Assembly: GCA_938008575.1 (NCBI GenBank) | Contig: CALLKB010000044.1 | Span: 1-9,673, forward strand | DNA from: an uncultured Cytophagaceae bacterium | GTDB taxonomy: Bacteria > Bacteroidota > Bacteroidia > Cytophagales > Spirosomataceae | Reading direction: 5' to 3' | Length of the DNA stretch: 9,673 nt | Shown here: one piece after another, positions 1 through 6,698 of the stretch | Position numbering within the stretch: position 1 is the first letter of the stretch | How the letters are laid out: every line of letters begins with the position of its first letter | Notes under the pieces: model-generated | Told to the model about the DNA's origin: nothing | Database searches by the model: none | What the model saw: only the letters and a program-made list of their open reading frames with translations | Program-made: the position numbers and the translations under genes

Positions 1-625
1 GTCTGTATTCTTTGCTGGTTCCAAAGGGATATTATTGGGCGGAGCGGCCATATCTGACTCGTTGAAATCCCGTTCTGGGACATTGCCTTTTCCCATTTTT
101 GAAACCTATGGAATGACTGAGACGGTTTCACATATTGCTTATCGAACAATTAAAGATCCGTTTTTTAGAACTTTAGGTAAAGTCGAAATTGGTGTAGATG
201 AACGTAATTGTTTGAAAATAAAGGGTTTGATGACAGATAATACATGGGTTCAAACCAATGATATCGTGTCAATCGAGGATGATTCAAGTTTTGAAATAAA
301 AGGGCGTTTTGATCGTGTGATCAATTCCGCGGGTAGGAAAATACATCCAGAGGAATTGGAAAAATTTATTAGTGCGAATGAAAACCAACCTGCATCGTTT
401 TTTATTGAAGCGATTCCGGATGAGGTATTTGGCCAACAAGTAACTTTATTTTATTCAGGTGATTGGAGTTTAGCAAGACAATCTGCGATGCAGGATATTT
501 TGCGTGCACAGTTTGAATCGTGGCAATTACCCAAACAATATATCCAATTAAGTAGTTTTCAATTTACATCCTCGGGTAAAATAGATAGATTGAAATCCGT
601 AGCTTTGTATCTTAAATCCAAATAG
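1..625 (+). CDS. menE: O-succinylbenzoate-CoA ligase (MenE-type AMP-forming ligase), 3' part
   Basis: The window opens inside this gene. Frame 2 is open from base 2 and gives 207 residues up to TAG at 623-625. It is the C-terminal part of an adenylate-forming (ANL) acyl-CoA ligase. Visible motifs, numbered in the fragment, are LLGGAAIS (11-18), the nucleotide-binding ETYGMTET (34-41), TND with the ribose-binding Asp (86-88), the hinge GRFDRVINSAGRKIHPEELE (101-120), IPDEVFGQ (138-145), and SSGKIDR (190-196) with the catalytic Lys193. From family knowledge, ETYGMTET followed by SHIA, and GRFDxVINSxGxKIxPEE, resemble the short MenE of Bacteroidota, which converts O-succinylbenzoate to its CoA thioester in menaquinone synthesis. 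Substrate specificity cannot be read directly, and no other men gene is in view, so another acyl-CoA ligase is possible. The stop is followed immediately by the ATG of the next gene (TAGATG), which indicates cotranscription. Confidence 0.83.
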   Translation, partial: SVFFAGSKGILLGGAAISDSLKSRSGTLPFPIFETYGMTETVSHIAYRTIKDPFFRTLGKVEIGVDERNCLKIKGLMTDNTWVQTNDIVSIEDDSSFEIKGRFDRVINSAGRKIHPEELEKFISANENQPASFFIEAIPDEVFGQQVTLFYSGDWSLARQSAMQDILRAQFESWQLPKQYIQLSSFQFTSSGKIDRLKSVALYLKSK

Positions 626-1399
626 ATGAAACCAGCGCGTTTAGAAAAGAAATTTCAATTGTTTTACGAAAGTCCCAACAATGTACCTGCCCCTTATCAT
701 TTGGAGGCGGCATTTATTTTTGAGGATTTTTTGTCAGACAAACCACGTGTTGAAGTTTCAATTCAATACATTGATCGGGACGATTTCTCGCGTGAGGAGC
801 TTTTAGCAGAAGGACTTAACGTAGAAGATCATTTTGTTTGGTCGGGTGATTTGTCTATTGCATGGCGAAATCGGCTAGAAACTGCTTTTTTAATATACCA
901 ATCAGGATCTTGTAATCCACGCGATGAAGAACCTTTTATAACCTTAGAAGCGGCAGATACGACAACAGCAGTTCCGGTTAGTCTAGAAATTGAAGATAAC
1001 TTGTTGCAAGAATTCATGCAAGCGATTCTAGAAGTTGCGGGTAATGAAATGCCCTTGTATCTAGGTTTTCAATTTATGGATGCAGATGAAGAGTGGGTGC
1101 GAATTGAGGGGGAAATGTCCTTTTTTGATTTAAAATTTACTTATCGTATAGGTGGTTCAGAAGGCCCTGTTCGTTTTACAGATCAATGGATTGAATTGCA
1201 AGAATTATTGCAAGTTTTGTTTATTGGGGAGTTTATATTTGAGAAAGGAGTTGAGGATCTGAAAGCCAAAACACAATTCGCAGTTTACCCAGGAGATGGA
1301 AAATGGTACGTGGCAGGAGACACTTGGTTTAGGCCTTCTGGCAATAAAGGTTATTTTGATTTAATTGAAGATAAATTACGTGATTTGTTTACCATTTAA
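626..1399 (+). CDS. Acidic cytoplasmic protein of unknown function (257 aa)
   Basis: I do not recognise this family. The ATG directly abuts the stop codon of the menE-like gene, with no spacer, and the TAA lies 11 nt before the aldehyde dehydrogenase start, so it is an internal operon gene. The protein has no signal peptide, no transmembrane segment and no lipobox, so it is probably cytoplasmic. It is strongly acidic: I count about 49 Asp/Glu against 23 Lys/Arg. It contains alternating hydrophobic/polar stretches that read like beta strands (for example 44-49, 164-174, 213-231), many aromatic residues, and a single Cys (Cys96). A weak internal similarity may exist between the EDHFVWSGDLSIAWR region (67-81) and the EEWVRIEGEMSFFDLKF region (155-171), which would suggest two related halves; this was judged by eye only. 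The continuous frame, operon position and base use like its neighbours support a real gene. Function is unknown. Confidence 0.8.
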   Translation: MKPARLEKKFQLFYESPNNVPAPYHLEAAFIFEDFLSDKPRVEVSIQYIDRDDFSREELLAEGLNVEDHFVWSGDLSIAWRNRLETAFLIYQSGSCNPRDEEPFITLEAADTTTAVPVSLEIEDNLLQEFMQAILEVAGNEMPLYLGFQFMDADEEWVRIEGEMSFFDLKFTYRIGGSEGPVRFTDQWIELQELLQVLFIGEFIFEKGVEDLKAKTQFAVYPGDGKWYVAGDTWFRPSGNKGYFDLIEDKLRDLFTI

Positions 1400-1410
1400 G
1401 CCGTAAGCGC

Positions 1411-2826
1411 ATGAATCAGTCCATTGAAGAAAGAATCCAAGAGGTTCTGTTTTTGCAAAAATCCTCATTACTTCGGTTGAAAAATTCGAGTTCCGATGAG
1501 CGAATTGAGAAACTACGGAAATTGCAGCATTATATGTTGGCGCACCAACAAGAACTCTTTGATGCACTTTATCAGGACTTTCGCAAACCTAGTTCAGAGG
1601 TAATTATTGCCGAACTTTTGGGTGTTAAGCGTGAGATTGATCACATGATCAAGCACATCCGTTCTTGGATGAAGCCTCAAAAAGTATCAACCCCACTCCT
1701 ATTTTTAGGTACTCAGGGGCATATTCAATATGAACCTAAAGGTTTGTGTTTGATTATTGCACCATGGAATTATCCGTTTAATTTGGCCATCAATCCTTTA
1801 GTTCATGCCATTGCGGCTGGTAATGCAATTATTTTGAAGCCATCTGAAATGAGTGAACATACATCTGTATTTATCAAAAAGATGATAACGGCATTATATG
1901 ACCCTTCGGATGTGTTTTGTGTTGAGGGAGATGCCCAAGTTTCTACATTCTTATTAGCTCAAAAATTTGATCATATTTTTTTCACGGGAAGTCCGGCAAT
2001 AGGAAAATTGGTGATGGCTGCTGCGGCGAAACATTTGACTTCTGTTACCTTGGAATTAGGTGGGAAATCACCGGCTATTGTAGGTCCTACCGTTCATATG
2101 GACAGTAGCGTACAGAAAATTGCTTGGGGTAAATTTTTGAATAATGGCCAAACTTGCATCGCACCTGATTATGTTTTTGTGCATGAAAAGGTACATTTTC
2201 AGTTTTTAGCTGGATTGGAAAAAGCCATTGAAGGATTTTACAATGCTGATGCTAAAGGAATTGAAAAAAGTAAGGACTATGCTCGAATCGTAAATCGGAG
2301 GCATTTCGATCGCATCGTGCGATTACTGGATGATGCCAAAGAGAAAGGTGCTAAAGTTATTTTTGGAGGAGAACTAAATCCAGAAACAAATTACATTAGT
2401 CCTACTGTCTTGAGTCAATGTACGATGGATATGACTATCATGCAGGAAGAGATTTTTGGACCTATTTTACCTGTGTTAACCTATCGTTCTGAAGATGAAA
2501 TTGTACAGTATTTAAGTCAGGAGGAAAAGCCTTTAGCCTTGTATATCTTTTCTGAAGATAAAGTCTTTACTGATTTTATTCTGAACAATACATCTGCAGG
2601 ATCTAGTGTCGTCAATGATTGTTTGATCCAATTTGGACATTCTTCACTTCCATTTGGTGGTGTGAACAATTCTGGCATCGGAAAATCTGGTGGTAAATTC
2701 GGATTTCAAGAATTTTCACATGCAAAAGCAGTTTTAGTTCAGAAAACAAATGCTTTACGCTTCTTTTATCCTCCTTACACCTTACGGACTAAATGGTTAA
2801 TCGAGCAAGTTTTGAAGTGGTTTTAA
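1411..2826 (+). CDS. NAD(P)-dependent aldehyde dehydrogenase, class-3 (fatty aldehyde) type
   Basis: This 471-residue protein should oxidise an aldehyde to its carboxylic acid using NAD(P)+. All main aldehyde dehydrogenase motifs are present: PWNYPFN (118-124) with Asn120, ILKPSE (141-146) with cofactor-binding Lys143, FTGSPAIG (191-198), LELGGKSP (214-221) with general base Glu215, NNGQTC (244-249) with nucleophile Cys249, EEIFGP (346-351), and VVND followed by LPFGGVNNSGIGKSGGKFGFQEFSHAKAV split over 400-441. The length of about 470 rather than about 500, and the tail with YPPYT (453-457) ending in a hydrophobic basic segment, match the ALDH3/fatty-aldehyde branch. The natural substrate is not evident; medium- or long-chain lipid aldehydes are a reasonable inference. 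The ATG lies 11 nt after the upstream stop, and the 3' end overlaps the next gene by 34 nt, so it belongs to the same transcription unit. No catalytic residue is missing. Confidence 0.95.
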   Translation: MNQSIEERIQEVLFLQKSSLLRLKNSSSDERIEKLRKLQHYMLAHQQELFDALYQDFRKPSSEVIIAELLGVKREIDHMIKHIRSWMKPQKVSTPLLFLGTQGHIQYEPKGLCLIIAPWNYPFNLAINPLVHAIAAGNAIILKPSEMSEHTSVFIKKMITALYDPSDVFCVEGDAQVSTFLLAQKFDHIFFTGSPAIGKLVMAAAAKHLTSVTLELGGKSPAIVGPTVHMDSSVQKIAWGKFLNNGQTCIAPDYVFVHEKVHFQFLAGLEKAIEGFYNADAKGIEKSKDYARIVNRRHFDRIVRLLDDAKEKGAKVIFGGELNPETNYISPTVLSQCTMDMTIMQEEIFGPILPVLTYRSEDEIVQYLSQEEKPLALYIFSEDKVFTDFILNNTSAGSSVVNDCLIQFGHSSLPFGGVNNSGIGKSGGKFGFQEFSHAKAVLVQKTNALRFFYPPYTLRTKWLIEQVLKWF

Positions 2827-5570
2827 GCAAACTGCTTATCGGTTTTTTGTGCCTTTGTTCATTTTTGTCTTTAGGACAATATGGAGCATTGGATCAAAAC
2901 CCATTTTCGTTGAAGTTTTATCAAATTTCCTTGAAATCTGCGCCGATAGATCTTTTATATCCCGCGGGTTATGATTCTGTTGCGCAGGAAACCGCGAATC
3001 AGATTGATTCAAAATGGTTCAGCATTGGTTCTGGTTTCCCTCAAAGCAAGCATAGATTTCGTGTTATCTTACAAAATCAAGGACTGAATTCGAATGGCTT
3101 TGTAAGCCTAATTTCCCCTAGAGCTGAATTTTTTACTACTGCGACACAAGACGCTTCTTTGTTAGGTACCAATGATTGGTTGGCACTTTTGGTTAGCCAT
3201 GAAATGCGTCATATTCATCAGAATGAGGCTTCCCGACAGGGTTTTGGTAATTGGGTTCATGGTTTATTTGGCGCGTATGGGCAATCAGTTTACAGTAATT
3301 TATTAATTCCCAATTGGCTTTGGGAAGGTGATGCGGTGGAAACTGAATCGAGGATTAATTCGATGGGTCGTTCGAATATACCTCAATTTAAGTTGCCTTT
3401 GAAAGCCTATTTAGAAGCTTATGGTATACCTAGTTATGCCAAAATGATGGGGAAATCCTATCAGCAGTTGGTTCCGAATCATTATGTGTTTGGGCAATAT
3501 TTAAGCCAAAACATGACCAAAGATTTTGGAGATGAATTTATTCCATCCTTATGGCAGTCAACGTTAAACCATCCGACTTTATTCGCTTTTTCAAGGCAGT
3601 TTAAAAGGCGTTCGGGTCTGTCGATAGACCAATATTCACGCCAATTGTTCTCAAATTCCATAACGAAGAACCCTAAATCTACGAATCAGAAGCAGGGTTA
3701 TACACAGTATTTATATCCCAATGTTTTGCGTGATGGTCGTATCATTGCCATGAAAAGTGGATTTTCTGACATTAGGCAATTGGTTGAAATTCAAAACGGT
3801 CATGAGCGCCGATTAACATATTTGGGTCCTCTTGTTGACGCGTCAATGTTGAGTGCTTCAGATGATTTTGTGGTTTGGTCTGAACTGGATTATGATCCTC
3901 GATGGGGGCAAAAACAGCAATCCCGAATCATGTTTTATGATTTTAAGTCAAGAAAGACATCATTTTGGAAGAATAATGAAAAATGGATAAGTCCGAGTAT
4001 CTCGAGTGATTCCAAGGTGGTTTCTTTTATTCATGTGAAGGAAAATGGTCAAAGCGTTCTACATGTGTATGATCGCGAACACCGAAAATCGTTGGCTACA
4101 TTGGCACCAAAAGCTGGCGAACAATTCCTTCAGCCGCGCTTGAGCGAATCTGGTAACTTGGTTTATGTATCTAAAAAAGGAGGAAATAAATCGCTGTGCG
4201 TTTGGGATTATTTAAATCAACAAGTGATTTATCGCAAAGATTTTGGCCAACATAACATTGCGCATCCTAGCGTTTCGGGAGATTGGATTTATTTAAATTA
4301 TCCTGCAGGAGATGTGGATCAAATTGCGCGTATTCATAGGAAGGATAATCGCTTTGAATTGTTGACTGATGAACGTTGGGGAGCCTATCAAGCTGCTCCG
4401 CAGGCAGATTCTTTGGTTTATTCAGTTTATAAAGCAAGCGGAAACGAAATAGTCAAAATGCCTTTACAAGCTAAGGCAATTGATTTGGAATTAAAATATA
4501 ATCCTTCGGAAAAAGACACTATTCAAACTCAGTATGCATCGAAGTATTTTTCTAAATGGAATTTGTTGAATCCGTTTACGTGGGGTCCTGTTATTAGCTC
4601 CACTGGAACTCAATTGGAATACAGCATTATTTCGCGTGATGTTTTCAATTCCTTGCAAGCCGCAGCCGGAGTTCGTTATTCGATGAGTGAAAAGTCGTTG
4701 AATCAATTTGTCCGAATGTCTTATCAAGCTTGGTATCCAATCATTGATGCTAATTATCAATCAAGCGACCGCCATACCCAATTGTATATTGACAATAAAA
4801 AGCCTTTGGACAGTTTACGAACGGATCAGTGGAAACAACAAACTTGGGATGTAGGTTTGCGAATTCCGCTCAATTTGACGCATAGTGCCTATCAAGAGTT
4901 GTTGCAATTCAGTTTGAATCTTGGCATCTTAAACGTAAGTGGATATGATTTAAGTAAGCGATATTACACGGAGCCTTTCAATGGGAATTACAGTTTCGTT
5001 AAACATCAAGTTTATTACAGTAAATTATTGAGTCGGAGTTTATGGGATGTTCAAGCTCGCAAGGGAATTGTTTTGCAAGCCAACTGGCAAGGGATGCCGT
5101 TTAAGCAATCGCTTCAAGATGAATTATGGAATATTCAGGCTCAAGTATATTTACCAGGTGTGTTTAAGCATGACGGAGTTTTGTTGCGGTATGCGTACCA
5201 ACAAGAATCCGTAGGGAATTACCGATTTTCTAGTTCAGTAAATTTTCCTCGGGGCTATTTATATACATCATTTAATCGATTGTCGACAATGGGTATCGAT
5301 TATCGTTTCCCGATTAAGAATACGGATTTTAATTTGGGTCGTATTCTTTACGTTACGCGTTTGAAGGGGAATCTATTCGGTGATTTAGGAATTGGGGAAG
5401 ATATTTTGTCTAAAACAACACAATCGTTTCATTCATTCGGTGTAGATTTGTTGGCTCAATTTCATGCATTGAGGTTCTCTCAGTCTTTTGAATTAGGAGT
5501 TCGAGCCATGTATGTTTCAGAAAGTAAATCTTGGGCTATTGTTCCATTGGTTATTGATATAGGATTTTGA
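2793..5570 (+). CDS. Exported HExxH peptidase-like / beta-propeller / outer-membrane beta-barrel protein (925 aa)
   Basis: Residues 1-29 form a signal peptide with a hydrophobic core at 11-27 and a likely cut near LGQ (27-29). Residues about 45-290 look like a gluzincin-type metallopeptidase domain: SHEMRH (135-140) gives the zinc motif His136-Glu137-x-x-His140, and PNWLWEGDAVETE (173-185) supplies a candidate third ligand Glu178, as in peptidase MA/M1-like enzymes with the pattern W-x-x-E-G-x-A-x-x-x-E. Residues about 303-560 contain repeats such as SPSISSDSKVVSF, QPRLSESGNLVYVS and HPSVSGDWIYL, which resemble TolB/WD40-like propeller blades. Residues about 590-925 alternate polar and hydrophobic strands rich in Tyr, Trp and Gln and end in IDIGF, with the terminal Phe typical of outer-membrane barrels. 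Proteolysis is inferred and the substrate is unknown. The ATG used lies 34 nt inside the dehydrogenase gene; GTG at 2817 is an alternative start that would shorten the signal peptide. The stop overlaps the next start. Confidence 0.85.
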   Translation: MVNRASFEVVLSKLLIGFLCLCSFLSLGQYGALDQNPFSLKFYQISLKSAPIDLLYPAGYDSVAQETANQIDSKWFSIGSGFPQSKHRFRVILQNQGLNSNGFVSLISPRAEFFTTATQDASLLGTNDWLALLVSHEMRHIHQNEASRQGFGNWVHGLFGAYGQSVYSNLLIPNWLWEGDAVETESRINSMGRSNIPQFKLPLKAYLEAYGIPSYAKMMGKSYQQLVPNHYVFGQYLSQNMTKDFGDEFIPSLWQSTLNHPTLFAFSRQFKRRSGLSIDQYSRQLFSNSITKNPKSTNQKQGYTQYLYPNVLRDGRIIAMKSGFSDIRQLVEIQNGHERRLTYLGPLVDASMLSASDDFVVWSELDYDPRWGQKQQSRIMFYDFKSRKTSFWKNNEKWISPSISSDSKVVSFIHVKENGQSVLHVYDREHRKSLATLAPKAGEQFLQPRLSESGNLVYVSKKGGNKSLCVWDYLNQQVIYRKDFGQHNIAHPSVSGDWIYLNYPAGDVDQIARIHRKDNRFELLTDERWGAYQAAPQADSLVYSVYKASGNEIVKMPLQAKAIDLELKYNPSEKDTIQTQYASKYFSKWNLLNPFTWGPVISSTGTQLEYSIISRDVFNSLQAAAGVRYSMSEKSLNQFVRMSYQAWYPIIDANYQSSDRHTQLYIDNKKPLDSLRTDQWKQQTWDVGLRIPLNLTHSAYQELLQFSLNLGILNVSGYDLSKRYYTEPFNGNYSFVKHQVYYSKLLSRSLWDVQARKGIVLQANWQGMPFKQSLQDELWNIQAQVYLPGVFKHDGVLLRYAYQQESVGNYRFSSSVNFPRGYLYTSFNRLSTMGIDYRFPIKNTDFNLGRILYVTRLKGNLFGDLGIGEDILSKTTQSFHSFGVDLLAQFHALRFSQSFELGVRAMYVSESKSWAIVPLVIDIGF

Positions 5571-6637
5571 TTAATAGGCTTGCCATTCTGGTTATTGTTT
5601 TATTTGTATTTGTTTCTTGCGAGAAGGCTCAGGATACAAAAGGAGAAACCATACCCCCTATCGCTATTTTCGAGAAATTACAAAAGCCGGAATTGGTTGT
5701 GGCTTATTTAACCAATTTGTTGGAAAATCAAGATGGAGCAAACTTGTATTATTTAAGAGCTAAGGCTTATTTTGACTTGCGTGCCTATCAAAAAGCACAA
5801 TTGGATATTGAACAAGCCTTAAATCAGGTTCCTGGAGATTTGGACTATTTATTATTGTCGGCGCAAATTAAAAGTCATATAGGATTAATTTCAGAGGCTA
5901 TCGAAGATGCGAAATTGGTTGAGTCAAGTGGATTGGCATCCGCCAAACTATATGAAGTTTTATCAAATCTATATCTTGAAAATAAGGAAAAGAAACTGGG
6001 TTACTTTTACTTACGTAAGCTAGAACAAGTAGGAATTCCTTCTTCCGAACGATTGCATGTCGATTTTCTAAAGCGTCAATTTAGATTGGACAGTATAGGT
6101 GCTTTACAATCAGTACAGTTGACCGACATAAATCATCCTGATTTGGCACACGCCTATTTTTCTTATCAGATTGGCCGTATACCCAATATTACTTATCAAA
6201 AACAAATCTTAGCCGAGATTAAGAAATATCCCCTTGATCCTTATTTGATGTTTAGTTGGGGGCAGTTTTTAGTTCATGTGGGTCAATTTTCGCAAGCGGA
6301 AAAAGTGTTAAAACAAAGTGTCGCTTGGTTGCCCCAACATACTGCGATGCGAATGGCTTTAGCTCATTTTTATTTGAATCGTAAGCAATTTGATCAAGTT
6401 GAATTAGCGCTAGCTCCTTTAGCTTCGAATCCACGTGTAATTCGGGACGTACTTTATTTAAAAGTATTGGTGGCGTTAAACCGGGGTGAGAAATCTAAAA
6501 GTGTTGCCTTGTTGGATTCGGCGAGAAAGGTATTTGTAGGCGATGGCCGATTTTCACTTTTGTACGATCGATTGGTTGGTAAAAAGCCTGATTCGGTTAA
6601 TAAGACACAAGATTCGACCCAACAAATTGTTCCGTAA
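5567..6637 (+). CDS. TPR-repeat lipoprotein starting at TTG
   Basis: This 356-residue protein begins with a short hydrophobic signal (MINRLAILVIVLFVFVSC) whose Cys18 is a probable lipidation site. The lipobox FVSC has Phe at -3, which departs from the enterobacterial Leu rule, though bulky residues are tolerated in Bacteroidota. After a linker come helical TPR-like repeats at about 57-90, 91-124, 126-158, 223-256 and 257-290, with the small/large residue pattern seen in YYLRAKAYFDLRAYQKAQLD and MFSWGQFLVHVGQFSQAEKV. The tail (336-356) is polar and low in structure. It should sit at the envelope and act as a protein-binding scaffold. The start must be TTG at 5567: an in-frame TGA at 5555-5557 closes the frame upstream, and any later start would destroy the signal peptide. 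TTG and the TGA of the barrel gene share the bases TTGA, a 4-nt overlap that suggests translational coupling. The partner is inferred, not shown. Confidence 0.88.
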   Translation: MINRLAILVIVLFVFVSCEKAQDTKGETIPPIAIFEKLQKPELVVAYLTNLLENQDGANLYYLRAKAYFDLRAYQKAQLDIEQALNQVPGDLDYLLLSAQIKSHIGLISEAIEDAKLVESSGLASAKLYEVLSNLYLENKEKKLGYFYLRKLEQVGIPSSERLHVDFLKRQFRLDSIGALQSVQLTDINHPDLAHAYFSYQIGRIPNITYQKQILAEIKKYPLDPYLMFSWGQFLVHVGQFSQAEKVLKQSVAWLPQHTAMRMALAHFYLNRKQFDQVELALAPLASNPRVIRDVLYLKVLVALNRGEKSKSVALLDSARKVFVGDGRFSLLYDRLVGKKPDSVNKTQDSTQQIVP

Positions 6638-6676
6638 ATTTCCTGTTTTATCAAGTTTAAAATGCGGGTAAATTCG

Positions 6677-6684
6677 TACCTTTG
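6677..6684 (+). promoter_or_regulatory. Bacteroidota-type -7 promoter box for thrS
   Basis: TACCTTTG matches the TAnnTTTG consensus of the primary Bacteroidota sigma factor exactly. No good -33 TTG is present; the closest is the weak GTTTAA at 6655-6660, 16 nt upstream of the box. Transcription should start around 6688-6691, leaving roughly 8-11 nt before the thrS ATG at 6699. The 61-nt gap between the lipoprotein gene and thrS shows no clear intrinsic terminator, so read-through from the left block is also possible. Confidence 0.75.
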
Positions 6685-6698
6685 CAAAAATTTTTTAT

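Noticed and set aside
2808..2880. Possible lipoprotein signal (Cys20 or Cys22) in the barrel protein
   Set aside because: The Cys residues lie within the hydrophobic core rather than at its end, and a barrel protein with a cut near LGQ (27-29) fits a standard signal peptidase I substrate better.
4491..4760. 89-codon open frame on the minus strand inside the barrel gene
   Set aside because: It lies wholly inside a well-supported gene on the + strand, has no recognisable motif and no promoter-like signal. It is best explained as a shadow of the coding frame.
6686..6696. AAAAATTTTTT palindrome before thrS as a terminator
   Set aside because: There is no GC stem, and it lies downstream of the promoter box at the expected transcript start, so it is simple A/T leader sequence.
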